Below, piece after piece: positions 22,399 through 34,316 of a stretch of DNA of 64,000 nt. The stretch comes from Chloranthus sessilifolius (lineage: Eukaryota > Streptophyta > Magnoliopsida > Chloranthales > Chloranthaceae). Below the pieces are notes generated by a model. The model saw only the letters and a program-made list of their open reading frames with translations, was not told where the DNA came from and ran no database searches. The DNA lies in NCBI GenBank assembly GCA_021018995.1, contig CM037593.1, positions 40,437,810 to 40,501,809 of the forward strand, read 5' to 3'. Made by a program: the position numbers and the translations under genes. Each line of letters starts with the position of its first letter. Position 1 is the first letter of the stretch.

Positions 22399-23502
22399 TG
22401 ATGCGAATTTTAGATGCACCTGTTTGAATCGTGGTCGGATAAAGAGGGGACGTCAAAAGAGAAAATGAACCCTCAAATGAGTTTTTAAAAAAAACGGCTC
22501 GTTAAAGACCCGTTTGATCAGAAAGAAGAAAATCCAAAATTTATTAGGGTCTTCAACTTTCAATCCCGTTACTTTTATGTTTGGCCTATTTTGAAGTGTT
22601 AAACGAAGTCAGATTAATGTGAAATTGGTCATATTTGAAAGCTTATGGAAGTAGCTTTCCAACAAGCCAAAAAACGTGCAATTCCGACAGGTATTGAAGA
22701 AGTTATGGGCACTTTTTGAAAGCTGGACAAAAAGTGACGAATTTCAAGAATCTTAATTGAATTAGGATTAGTCTCTTTTATTATTTTATTTTAGAAAGTA
22801 AGAGTTGTTTCTTTTATTAGAAATATGATTAGTTTCCTTATTGTTGTAGCACTTTATTGTTTTAGAAGAATTAGGATATTTCTTTTATTTGAATTAGGAA
22901 TTAGAGTTATACTAGGATTTCTAATTTATGAATTGGTTAAGCCTATTTAAAGGCGGCTTGTAAACACTTTTATTATCAGTTTTTGGTTAATGAAAATTGC
23001 TTATGCAAAATTGAGAGTTCTAAACTTTCGTGAGGGTGTGATTCTCTCAAAACGATGAGCGATTCTTCGATTCCCGCTTGCGATTTGGTGCGAGGCCAAC
23101 TCTTCTTCGATCTCTATCTTCTTTAGATTTACGGTTTGCGTAAATGGCATAATCCTAATTATTTTATTGATCTCATAAAAGTCCTAAATCAATATTTTAT
23201 TCATCATTAATTTTATTAGCCTTTTATTTTCGTTTGGTATCGAGAGAGCCCGCTTGCGAGTTCGTTCGACGCCCTAAAACTATTGGAGATCTAGCCGGTC
23301 ATAAGAACCTTAGTCTTCTAGATCCGCGATAGGGAACGTACACTAAAGTAACACTATTTTGGGCCGGAATTAAATCACCTCATTGAATTTCTAGAATTTT
23401 CCGTGATAATTTGTTATGAGAAATTGTTATTTTTTTAATTGATTAAATTAATTTTAATCCTAATTTCAGCTCTAACATTGCATTTAGTAAATTCCCGCAT
23501 CA
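22399..23502 (+). repeat. LTR C of the three-LTR element
   Basis: 1104 bp, TGATGCGAATTTT ... TTCCCGCATCA, followed by the target duplication CTCAG at 23503-23507. The CTTTCCAAC...AGTTATGG module is at about 22636-22708. Confidence 0.93.
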
Positions 23503-23507
23503 CTCAG

Positions 23508-23610
23508 TCCTTGTTAAATTTGCAAGTTAGATTTTTTTTAGTTTAGTCATTTATTTAGATCTTTTGAAATTCAAAGCGAATTATTTTTTTATTTTAAATT
23601 GTCATTTAGA

Positions 23611-23675
<65 letters not shown>

Positions 23676-24250
23676 TGTGTGTGTGTGTGTGTGTTTTTTT
23701 CTAATTAAAGGTTATTTCTTTTCTAGAATTCATGTAAGTTAAATTTTCTTAAGTCTAATCAGTCTTTTAAATTCATTTAAAGATGCATTTATATAAATTG
23801 TTTAGTCTAATTAAAATATATTAGTTATTAGTAGTATAAAAACAACAGTTCCCCTCAGATGGGGTTGGGACCCTAAGGTGACTCAGTTTTAGTCCCACAT
23901 CGAAAGTGGCCGTCTACTTTAAAGTTAGTATAGACTTTTTGTCCTGCAATTAAATAGTTTAGTTCTACTTGGTTTTGAAAAAGCATGGCTTTTTTAATAA
24001 AAAATTTCGACAATCCATTATCAGTATTTGTCTCAGTATCTGACTTCCAATTTGAAATACAATCTGATGAGCAATATCCATAACAATCTCTGCTATCAGT
24101 GTCTGTATTAGTATATTATTTCTGATTTGAAAAAGGTTTATGATATGTGAAAATTTGAATTTCGGAAGGTGCAAAATTGGGTATTAGAGCACCGAGAGGA
24201 CGATTCCGTTCCGGTGATATAAGAAAAAGTTTATTTAATACCTATTACTG
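23508..24250 (+). repeat. Family X LTR, second part, and leader mosaic
   Basis: This resumes family X after the three-LTR insertion (the TTAGATTTTTTTTAG block matches 6570-6590). A CCTAAGGTGACTCAG leader phrase lies at 23872 and a primer site-like TTGGGTATTAGAGC at 24177-24190, followed by another leader-like GAGAGGACGATTCC. Two leader copies so close together mean this part is rearranged. No gene is seen. Confidence 0.5.
23618..23694. repeat. (TA)n(TG)n microsatellite
   Basis: About 27 TA units are followed by about 10 TG units inside the U5-like part of the family X LTR. Confidence 0.95.
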
Positions 24251-24700
24251 GATCTTGGCCTAATTTTGATTTTGGATTTAATATTATTATGATTATAATA
24301 AAAGTAAACAAAGAAATACAGTTGTTAAGATAGACACAAGAAAAGGGATAATTGATATTTTTAAAATAGTTAAGGACAAAATGACACGTTCTTCTTAAGA
24401 ATAAGGTTAAAGATAATGATAACAGTATGAATAAGGATAGTATGATGATGATTATAATTCTTAGGTTCCCAGTTGATAATATTTTGGTCAAATTGGTTTT
24501 CTTGATTTCAATCCTTACTATGTGGTGATAAAAATATACGTGAGTGTTTGAAAACAACTCAGCAAGCTAAATTTCATTATAGTCTGATGCAGATAAAATA
24601 TGCGAGAGGAAATTATTGGAATCCGAAAATGAATGACGAGTAAATAATAAATTATAATGCTGATCCGATAAGCTAAAGGGTAATAATTTGCACCTTGTGA
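24251..24700 (+). repeat. Family X LTR fragment, plus orientation, no gene
   Basis: 24340-24440 matches 6215-6290 (TTTTTAAAATAGTTAAGGACAAAATGA). 24510-24600 matches 3930-4010. It is AT-rich with no coding signal; the 108-codon - strand frame at 24231-24557 is low-complexity. Confidence 0.45.
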
Positions 24701-25680
24701 AAATGTAATCTCACTCCAACCGAAAAGCTAATCTCACCATTAACTTCTTTGAATGATGGAGATCATTTTCCATCCCAAACTTCCATCTCCTATTTATTTA
24801 ATATTCTTTTTTCGACCTCTCTTGTTTATTTAATATTATCTTTTCACCTTCTCTTAACTATTTTGAAAATATCAATTATGCCTCTTTTTATCTCTATCTT
24901 TGTATCTATCTACTTTATTTTGTTTTGCTATGGCCCCTCGCGATCTTAATGGGGTTAAGTCCTTCATTACCTCATTGATTATGCCCCTTCACCACCTTCA
25001 AGGGCTAAGTCCTGTATAACCTTTCTTACAGTGCCCCTTGACCACCTCCAAAGGCTAAGTCCTATACCACCTCTCTAATAGTGTCGCCTGACCACCTCCA
25101 AAGGCTAAGTTCTGTAGTACCTCTTTTACAGTGCTCCTTGACCACCTTCAAGAGTCAAGGGCTGTATTACCCCCTTGATTGTGTTACTTGGCCACCTTCG
25201 AAGGCCAAGTGTTGCATCTCCTTCTTAACTATGCCCCTTGGCCATCTCCAAAGGGCACGTGTTATATCGCCTCCTTGATTGTGCCCCTTGGCCACCTCCA
25301 CAGATAAAGTGCTACATAGCCTACATCACCTCCTTGACTATACCCCTTGGCCATATCATGGGCTAAGTGCCGCATCACCTTCTTGATCTTGCCCCTTGGC
25401 CATCTCCAATGGCCAAGTGGGCATCACCTCATTAACTATTCTTCACCTCCTTGTACTTTATCTAGACTTAGCGTGTTACGCTGCTACACTTTGGTTAGGT
25501 GTATCAAGTCATGTAATTTTTTATTTTAATCCTCGATCTTCCTCAGAAATTACCTGTTTATCCCCTATTCAAACTTACCTTTTACCCCTATCTTTTCTCA
25601 AAATGATCATTACCTTTTTACCCCAGCCTTTTTCCAAAATGGCCATTATGTCCTTAAACCAAACTTAGCAGAGTGCCCGA
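24701..25680 (-). repeat. Family X LTR fragment, minus orientation
   Basis: Read on the - strand, 25680 down to 25480 gives the LTR beginning seen at 14650-14820, including GATACACCTAACCAA.GTGTAG, and is followed by the minisatellite. With the + fragment just to the left it forms a second head-to-head pair like 4740-7110. Open frames here are not genes. Confidence 0.6.
24930..25440. repeat. Minisatellite, about nine units of 50 bp
   Basis: The core CCTTGACCACCTCCAAAGGCTAAGT recurs at about 24990, 25040, 25090, 25141, 25191, 25240, 25290, 25350 and 25398. The same array has about five units at 5280-5530 and three to four in reverse at 14830-15000. Confidence 0.85.
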
Positions 25681-26033
25681 GGCCACCTCATATGTAGTCA
25701 ATTGTTTGACAAAGGTCAAATAGGCCAAAAGCAGTCGTACTATTCAATAAGCATATTTGTAGATATATAACATAATTTTAATCATTACTTGGCAGGGTTC
25801 CAGACCATAGTATCTATTATATGATTTGATCGAGGTCAAATAGGCCAAACAAGTCCTTAGGTGTTATTTGCAGTGCTACCTAGGCACTTCTACTTTTGGA
25901 ATTTTTGACGTGCCGACACTTGTGGCACTTGGACACTCCTCAACACAACACGATAATTCTGGGCATGTATGAAAATACCACTTAATACCGTCAAAATGTT
26001 CCTCATTTTGACACGATAAAATGTGTTAATAAT
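25681..26033. other. Non-coding sequence left of the copia element
   Basis: The phrase GAGGTCAAATAGGCCAAA occurs twice (about 25705 and 25833). No gene, RNA or clear element edge is seen apart from the target duplication AAATG at 26029-26033. Confidence 0.4.
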
Positions 26034-26160
26034 GTTAGTGATGCTAGTAATGTCAGTAATGCTAGTGTGAGTGTTGTCTAGTTGGGTGTGGCATTGTAAA
26101 TTTTTTCATTTAATATAAACGCTAGTGAGGACCCCTTTCTCACTAAGCCTTCCTCATTAT

Positions 26161-26211
<51 letters not shown>

Positions 26212-26297
26212 TTCTTCCTATCCCAAACCTAATACCACCTTCTAAAACCCTAATACCACTAACCTAACCCTAATACCCCCTATCACGGTCTTCATCT
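26034..26297 (+). repeat. Copia 5' LTR
   Basis: It starts TGTTAATAATGTTAGTG and ends TCTTCATCT. It contains a CT run and a TA run (26161-26211) and the phrase CTAACCCTAATACC. It matches 43749-44092, where the microsatellites are longer. Confidence 0.85.
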
Positions 26298-27129
26298 TGT
26301 ATCAGAGCTACCCTTGACCTGTGCCTCTTCTGCACAGATCTTGAGACAGAATTGAAGGGCATATCTTGTTGTGAATGGATCGAATCCTTACTTAGAGATT
26401 GCTGATGGAAGCTGATGTTTGTGGCAGATTTTCCAGTTATGAGGTTTTTATGGAAAACAGCGTGGGCTCTATGTGTTTTCAGCTACAACTTGCACATATT
26501 TCATTCTATGCATTTTCAGCCTGCATATTCTTCTAGCTCCAGCTTGCATATTCGATTCTGTGCATTTGCAACCTGCGATATGGATTTCCATTTACAATTA
26601 ACCTGCATATTGTGATAGCACCGCAGATCTGGATGGCTCTGTGACATCTTCCTCTCAACCTCTGCTTTCTCTACCATATGGTAAACACTGTGAAGTAACA
26701 ACCACTGGATCTTGTAAATGTTAGAGAACTGTTTTGTAGTTCAGAGTTTTGAGTGTAGCTGCTCCTGGAAGACTATTTGCTGTGCTTTTTCCAAACTAAA
26801 ATGTGCTCATCACCTGTTTGTTGAAAATTTTGTGCCAATATGGCTGAGGGATATAAGTCTACACATATGGAAAATTTTGTGCCACAAAAATTTGCAGACA
26901 AATCATGGCGCACCTGCTGATCTATTGTCGATGATATTATTTTTTTGAAATATTTGGAGCGAATTTATGTTGCTGCTGAATATTTTATGTTGCTTATTTG
27001 GTGCTGATTTATGTTAGCGGAGTTTTGCCCCAAGTTTTTATGGTTATTAGGGATTCTTTTGCGGAAATGTCATGTCGCCTATTGAGTATCATGTGATGTC
27101 AGTATTGACTGCCACTTCTACATCTTCCT
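26298..27129 (+). other. Copia primer site and leader; gag not recognisable
   Basis: TGTATCAGAGCTACC at 26298 resembles the initiator-Met tRNA primer site. The sequence up to the protease contains no gag core or zinc knuckle that I can see. Imperfect repeats at 26470-26600 (TTGCATATTCGATTCTGTGCAT-like) occupy part of the place where gag should be. Gag was probably deleted or replaced. Confidence 0.55.
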
Positions 27130-27244
27130 TGGGTGATTGACTCCGGGGCTACTGATCATATGACAGGTGGTCTCAGGGATATTCATTCTATCCTCCACCA
27201 TTCTTGTCTTATTAGGTACGCTTGGCTGATGGTTCCACAACCCC
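27130..27244 (+). pseudogene. Copia protease fragment
   Basis: The translation begins WVIDSGATDHMTGG, the copia aspartic protease active site, and continues to LADGSTT. It is interrupted at 27244 by the long-LTR element and continues at 38091 with the same reading sense. Confidence 0.85.
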
Positions 27245-29783
27245 TGTGACAGCCCGAATTTCTGCGCCCAGAAATCCGTGCCATCAGGATCATGCTCTGA
27301 ATGATCCCCAGGACAAATCACAGAGTGTCTGCTCGTTTAGTGGAAATCAGAGTAGACACTGTCTAGTAGTGGTAGATCGAGTCATCATATAAGGCTTTAA
27401 AAGAGAGAAGAATTTAACAATGCATATATAAAAATAAATAAAAGAAAATACATCCACAAAAAGAAACCAAGAAGAACCACTGGTGATGGACATCCGTTAC
27501 ACAAAAACAATGGTTCCAAGTAGTGGTTCCTATAAGATGTACACAAAAGAAAATAAAGTATCTACAAAGTTTTAAGTATAAAATCGTGGCCACCAGAACC
27601 ACTATAATCCAAAACATATACAGATCCCAAAATATCCAGTCTAATCAAATACCCTAGCTACGGGTGGTGCTCGTCAACAGGGGTATTGGCATTCTCCTCC
27701 TCAAGCACAGCCTCCGGATCAAGCTCTGTCAGGGTCGCTCTCAGTGCCAGGAGCTCTAGCCTCAGAACCTATTAATGTTATAGAAAATAGGGTGGGCTAC
27801 ATCTAAGCTCAGTAGAAGAATCTCAACTAAAATTGTACTGAAAATGTAAGACATGATTTGCAGGTAGTATCTCAAAGCAGAAAATCAAATCAGAATATGC
27901 AGATAGGATAAATCAGATGACATGTACTGAGTTTTCAAACAAGAACAGATGTTATGCATATATATCATTTGTGACTTAAATTATGAATATTTCTAACTTA
28001 AGAAACTCCCGTGACTATATAGCACAGAGTAATCAGGAGTAAGCCGATAGGAAACCCCAACCAATCGTCCTTCATATGAACAATTTATTTAAAGTGCAAC
28101 AATGCCTCATCTATGGAGTGCAATTGTGCAGAGGGATTATCAAAGCAGATGCACGATTATGCCAGGGCACGGATATACCGCCGAGTCGGTGGGGATCATC
28201 TGGTTAAATCCTTAAATCACATACACACATATAACCTCAAGAATCAGATAGCAAAAATCAGGAACAGGTTTCAGAATGCAGGAATCAGAGATGACAGAGC
28301 TTTATCAATATGCAAACATGCTTTTTAAAACAGAAATCAGGGTACTGATGTGAAAGAATCATGAAATCATAGTCAGATACATTTTAGGTTGGATTTCCCC
28401 TACCTTAACGAATCTTTCTAAGCAATCCAACGTTGTTCCAAAGCAATCGGAAAGTTCTTATCCACGGCCTCCACTCTTAGTCTACATCACACACATGATG
28501 ATGCATAAAAATTGATCCTAATTATTAATAATGTTGACGTATTTAAGTGTTTTCTCAAAACTGAGACAGAAATGGGTAATTTCGTGTTGACTCGAAACTT
28601 GACCCAACTTCCCACTTTATTTTGACCCTCAAAACATTTGATTAAAGATTTAGTTAATTCATAAAAAAGTTAGATCTCGTCGTACTCTTTCCAACGCATC
28701 AAGAATCGCATCAATCGGAGTTCGGGACAAAGAGTTATGGCCAAAATACCGAAGCTATATCGATACTTCAGTCAAAACGTGCTAACTTAGAACTTGGCCA
28801 AACTTTCAGCTCAATTTTGATCATCAAAACTATTTACTCATCAGTTATTTAATTCATAAAAGTTGTAGATTTAGCTGTCCTCTTTCCAATGCCGCAAGAA
28901 TCGCATCAATCGGAGTTCGGAGTAAAACGTTATGGCCAAAACACTGAAGCAGTGTCGGCATAGTCAAATTGATCGATCAATACATCATGTTGATCGATCA
29001 ATTCCACATTGATCGATCAATTTCACCATTGATCGATCAACCATCACATTGATCGATCAACCCATCACATTGATCAATCAATCTTCACATTGATCGATCA
29101 ATGCTGTCGGGAATGAACCTCCAACAAACAAACTTGCTGTTTTTCTAATTGTATATATAATTTGATCGATCAATCACTTAAATTGATCGATCAATACCAA
29201 ATTTGATCGATCAATCACCTAGATTGATCGATCAATACCCAATTTTGATCGATAAAAACCTTCAGAAATGCACAACCATAAGGTTTTGTCATTTTTTATC
29301 TAATTTCATCCAAATCTTCTACGATCTTCATCGAATCACACACACGTCCACACTAAACTAAAACAATGATTTATTCTACAATCTAAACCACTAAAATCAA
29401 AGAAAACTAACCTTTCTTCGATCGACTTCGCGGCTTTAAGGATCATTGCCGAAGAGGGTTTCGGAATGAAACTTTCAGATTTCCACGGTGAATCCACAGA
29501 GATTGATCACAAGGACTTGAAGATGATGCCGTTCATCCTTACGCGTCGATCTTAACCTCTTCCAAGCGCGAGGGACGATTCCAAAGTGATCGGCTCTTTG
29601 AAAATGGGTTTTTTTAAAGAAACAGGGGTTTCTAACGAAAAGGGGCTTGAACGGTCAAAATTATAGACGGCGAAACACCATCGATACTGACGTCACGAGC
29701 TTTGCGACGAGTGCGGAGTTTTCTGCGCGATGGCGATCTCGTGATCGAAATCTCACGAGAAGGGGTTTGAAGGGTGACGAGAG

Positions 29784-29817
<34 letters not shown>

Positions 29818-30160
29818 AGAACTCCCAAACTCCAAGTTATGCAACCGATTGAAGCTTCCAAGAGAAGCTTGTCTTTTAATTAGCTAAAGGGCTTAGTTCC
29901 CTTGTTAAACATATACATCCAAATGGGTGTTAAGCTTATCCAAGGTCCTGATTCGGCATTGAGCGGCATACGATGCGTCGGTGCATGACTTCACACTAAA
30001 GGCCAAAACACGCATTTAAACCTTAATCCATCCGCACAAAGTTATCATAATATTATTTAAATATTCATTATTATATAAAAATCTAAGATGACATCGGTTT
30101 TCGCGTCGACCACACACTCGAGGTCAGTCGAGTTCGGGTCTGATTTTTCGGGTTATTACA
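27245..30160 (-). repeat. 3' LTR of the long-LTR element
   Basis: 2916 bp. It contains twelve ATTGATCGATCAAT-type units at 28967-29256, a duplicated 75-bp module (28670-28748 and 28864-28940) and a CT run at 29790-29818. The 71-codon frame at 28113-28328 also exists in the other LTR (36091) and is not supported as a gene. Confidence 0.93.
28967..29256. repeat. Palindrome array ATTGATCGATCAAT, 3' LTR
   Basis: Two blocks: seven units spaced about 20 bp at 28967-29102 and five at 29160-29256, separated by 57 bp that include TATATATAA. Most units are perfect 12- to 14-bp palindromes. Confidence 0.95.
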
Positions 30161-30560
30161 TTCTTCCCACCTTAAAGAATTTTCGTCCTCGAAAATCGAC
30201 ATGCCAGTTTCGAAAGGTATGAGTATAATTCAATATACCCAAAAATTAGGGTCATTACATTTACCCCTCCTTAAGGAATTTTCGCCTTCGAAACTGCAAA
30301 ACATACCTAAGCAGGTCTACTATCCACATAGGTTTAAACAAAGCAGTGATAATTATGTCACAAAATTTTATTGTATTATAGTAATAGATAAAGATAGAAT
30401 AGCTAAGTTTTAAATTATTGCCAATAATATTATTATAAATTTTGAATTTATTTCGATTTTCGTGCCAGGCACGCATATCAAAGCAGTCGAGTTTTGTTTA
30501 GAATTTTAGGGTCATTACATTATCCCCCCTTTAGGAATTTTTGTCCCCGAAAATGTTTAA
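30161..30560 (-). repeat. Polypurine tract and two further LTR-start fragments
   Basis: On the - strand three modules of the type GAGGACGAAAATTC...AAGG.GGG followed by TGTAAT(A/G)ACCC lie in a row, at 30150-30195, 30242-30295 and 30505-30560. The first is the element's own tract and LTR start. The other two look like ends of related elements left as fragments of 70 and 220 bp. Confidence 0.7.
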
Positions 30561-30619
30561 CAGACACTAACAGTTTGAACCCTAGCAAATGTGCACAGAA
30601 CATTAGAATGAATATTTGG

Positions 30620-31452
30620 TTAAAGGGACATCAGATGCATCCCCCTCAAGTGCAACGTCAGTCTATGCCCCCCATCATCTGGTGCGTGCCCGTCAGGCAC
30701 CTCCTTAACTGGTGCTGGTGGAACAACCCCGTCCTCAAGTAACCTCTTGACCAATCTCTTGGTCCAACCCTTGAGCTTGAAAACTTTATTGTTGTTGGTC
30801 AATTGAGGCTCGCCAGGAGCCAGGCTATACTCCTCTCTCAATGCGATATACTGCTCGACCATTCTTGTTATCAATTGAGCATATGGTAGCTCTTTCTCTA
30901 AAGCAATCTGCTGCGTCTCAAATAACAAATCTCTGTCATTGATCTCGCGGATTTGTGCAAAAACGGGTTTATGGCGCTCTTGATAAAAGTATCAAGCATC
31001 CATAGTCTATCAGGGAGTTGGGCCCAGTAAGAGTTTGACCTGAACTACACTGACCACAAGTCTATCATGGTATGGGACATCGTTGACATATGGTGGCAAC
31101 AACAAGTCTCCACATACCGTAAAGAACACAGTAAAGCGGCGACAACATAAAATTGGTTAAATTTATAGTCAAAACCGTCAATTTTGGTGACCAATTGGTG
31201 ATGGGTGTCACCCCGGCAAAGATGCTGATAAAAGAGCCTTACTATACGAGGACAAAAATGGACGTAAAATGACTCATGCAATGTTCTCAACCCTAGCGTA
31301 ACAATATAGTCGATCGCCCATTCCATTTCGACCAAATCCTTGAATAGCTTAGAGTCGAAAGCACATTCAAGCAACAATGTTATAGAAGCCAACCACTCTT
31401 TTGGAAGTTCTTGTTGAATTAGTGGTGGCTGTGGGTTTTGAACGGGTGGCAC
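30620..31452 (-). pseudogene. Frame resembling the 'putative plant transposon protein' domain
   Basis: Two - strand frames overlap in content with a frameshift near 30960-31040. The first (31452-31045) has IVRLFYQHL then TKIDGFDYKFN. The second (30928-30620) has ELPYAQLITRMVEQY. This order (a VR.FY motif, a V.G......F stretch, then LPYG.LITR..) is what I recall for a domain common in plant transposon-derived proteins of unknown function. It lies between the gag fragment and the 3' LTR, where pol would be. Whether it belonged to the element or was captured cannot be told. No catalytic motif is visible. Confidence 0.45.
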
Positions 31453-31634
31453 ATCTTGTTCGATTGGTGTTTACCACAATAGCCAAGCAAAATGCGATCC
31501 AATGAATCAAAGCAAGAAGTTCCGATAGCCGGAAATATCCCTTGAATGCAAAGGAATCAAACTCTCTTGAATGATTGAAGATCTTAATCGTGCAAGTGAA
31601 AAAAATAAAAACCCAGAATATAACTTTGATTAAA

Positions 31635-31782
31635 TTGATCGATCAATGCTCAATTTGATCGATCAGACAATCCTTTTTCACAGAACATAGTATAAATTGG
31701 TTTGATCGATCAACCTTCTTATTTGATCGATCAAATGCGCAGTTGATCGATCAATTCCCCAAATTGATCGATCAATCATTAC
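31635..31782. repeat. Palindrome array TTGATCGATCAA, internal region
   Basis: Six units of the same palindrome as in the LTRs lie in the internal region upstream of the 31452 frame. Confidence 0.92.
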
Positions 31783-31799
31783 AGTCAAGCTGTTTCTTT

Positions 31800-34300
31800 A
31801 AACACACCTCATTAATTGAGGCATTACCCAGTCCCTATTGCACCACGTGTAGGGTATCAGTATATGCTATCTAGACAACCCCAACTATATGGAATTGTAA
31901 TTGCCACGTACATAAAGCAATAAGGGGTCGGCTGATTTCTCGGCCCACGAGTTCGACAAGCTCCAGGGTTCCAATGGTTGAACAAATCTCATTCTCTTTC
32001 TTCTTAAATTCCACCACTTAACATAAATGCAAGAGTTAAAGCAAAAGGGATAATCCCCATTCCTAGCCAAGCCTTTAAACTCTAACCTCTAGTGTGTAAA
32101 GCATACGCACCCCACATAGGTGTGCAAGATCACATCCATGGTCCACACCCTACACACATGTGAACTGTACACCCATACGTAATCTAATGTATCATTACAT
32201 TTGACTTCCATATAGTCGAACCAGTGACCAGACGAGCACGTCTCCCTAAGTAACAACATGTGGGTAAAGAAGACACATCAAGAGTCCTTCCACCATCCAT
32301 ACGTACGTACATCTATAATCTGCAAATTGGCAATCTACCTGCAGGAAGCCATATAATTTAGAAGTCTCCATCATAATTTCAACATCCTCCAAATTAGGGT
32401 TATCATAATCTCCCAATCTTGAAAGAATTTTCGTCCTCAAAAATACCCTAAAGATATCCCGAGTAACACTCAATTGTTCGTAGCGTCAATGCACACATGC
32501 AGAGGTATTATGTGTGAAATAGTCACAACCATACAGTCGCTACTTATATATGCACAACCCCTCTCTCTGAGTCCACACATCCACAATGGACTCACACGCA
32601 TCCAGAGTCGAAATAGTTTCCCCCAAAATCAGTGTATCCACATGACCCCTATAGGTAAAATTGTCGGGTTAATGTACAGGTCACTAAGCTCATCCCAAAT
32701 CTACTGGAAAAGTGTGACAGTCTTCTCATGCACCGGGTATCTCATATCACACCTCCATAAGCAATTACATACAGTAGTATGTCACCATCACGTTAACCAT
32801 TAGTCAAAAGAAAACACCCATAATGCCCGTAAAATTCATACGTAGGCAAAAACTAGCTCTTGAGCTTTTCATTAAGGATGCCCCCCCTTATTTACTTGAC
32901 TGGTGTTCATTCCACAAAGAATTGTATATTGATCGTGAGATTAAGACTATTTAACCAGAATATATCTATAAATAGGATCAACCAAACCTTGAAGAACATA
33001 CAATGTGTTGTCCATTCAATAGATCTTCACTTCAACGATGTTAATCATTAGGGATCATGCATCATTTCCATTATATTAATCACAGTGACCCCTTACGATT
33101 GCAAAAAATACTCATGGAGCACAGTCGACCAATTTTAAAACATACCATTCATCCGAAAAAATCTGATTCACCAAATTGATGCTTTCGTTATCAGAACAAA
33201 TCAACTCATGACTCGGAATAGGTCTCATCTGTCTACGAATAAATGTTCACACTCACCTACTTTCTGATACGCAACGGTGGTAAGAGATATCACCAAAATG
33301 AGATAAAGCCATCACCAAGATGAGATAAAGCCATCACCAACATGAGGTACAGCCATCACCAAAATGAGATAAAGCTATTACCAAAATAAGGTAAAGTCAT
33401 CAACAAAATGAGATAAAGCTATCGCCAACATGAGGTAAAGTCATCAGTAAAATGAGATAAATCTATCACTAATATGAGAACCTCTAAAATCTACCACAAC
33501 GATCGTGAAATCTTTAACTTTTATGCCCTTAAACAACTTTCTGATACATGAATATAATTCCGATCATACGGAAGGGCAAAGGAGTGTGACACATCTCAAC
33601 TTTCAAATCAAGGATATGATTTTAAATGGTTTCTCTCAACATTATACAATTTAAGTGCACCAGGGTAAGGTTGTACATTGTTATCCAGTCATGATTAATC
33701 ATCTCTCATATGCATAACTCCCAATACAATCCTCATACTAACGAAATCTCCATACAGGTCCTTGAGAATCCATAGCCATTCATCATGGCTTAGGTGAAAA
33801 CAGCACAATCCACCGTAGCAACATCCAATTTTTTTGCTCTCCCATGATATCCGTAATTAACTTTTCTTATCCTCTATCAATTACCAACATGATTATCTTA
33901 GACTTTTCCAATTCTCGGAAAACTTCCAGAATAAACTACAGCGATTAACAACCGAACTCACGTTTAGAAGGAATGTATTTAAATACACCATAATCATGAC
34001 TCATTAGTCAAAAAGAAGAATACTAGGATTAAGTCCGCTAATTCAACTTCATTTCTCATAAGTATTAAGGAAATTTCAAATTCACTAAACAATTGTCCTT
34101 AAAAAAATTTATTGTAACTGTCAAGATTTATTAAGTCTGCCAATATAACTATCACTTACGTAGTTAATCTTCTGAATTTAGAATTCGTTTATGTCATACA
34201 AGTGATTTAAGTTGATACACAAGTGATAATGTTATGATATTCCGCATGTGTCAAAACCAACAAAATTCCTAAATCATCTTAACATTAAAACAAAATATTG
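31800..34300. other. Internal non-coding part of the long-LTR element
   Basis: I see no gene. It contains the 22-bp repeat at 33289-33486. Short frames of 60-110 codons on both strands have no motif. The sequence is AT-rich and unlike pol. Confidence 0.5.
33289..33486. repeat. 22-bp tandem repeat, nine units
   Basis: ATCACCAAAATGAGATAAAGCC and variants start every 22 bp from 33289 to 33465. Because 22 is not a multiple of three it is unlikely to be coding. Confidence 0.93.
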
Positions 34301-34316
34301 ACAATTGATATTGAAC

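Larger units (their letters stand above)
15370..23502 (+). mobile_element. Three-LTR tandem of a non-autonomous gypsy (gag-chromodomain) element
   Basis: The order is LTR (15370-16462), internal region 1, LTR (18894-19979), internal region 2, LTR (22399-23502). Only the outermost edges carry a target duplication, CTCAG at 15365-15369 and 23503-23507, so the whole block behaves as one insertion. Both internal regions start with the primer site TGGTATCAGAG and end in a purine-rich tract. Each encodes gag, a peptide-repeat spacer, a chromodomain and an integrase C-terminal end. Protease, reverse transcriptase, RNase H and integrase core are absent in both copies, so the deletion came before the tandem. 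It sits in a family X LTR. Unequal recombination between LTRs of sister copies is the simplest origin. Confidence 0.93.

Noticed and set aside
28113-28328. 71-codon frame conserved in both long LTRs (also 36091-36306)
   Set aside because: LTR copies are alike by origin, so conservation says nothing about coding; no start context or motif is seen.
28967-29256. CRISPR-like array of short repeats with about 8-bp spacers
   Set aside because: Spacers are too short and alike, the repeat is a 12-14-bp palindrome, and the setting is a plant LTR.
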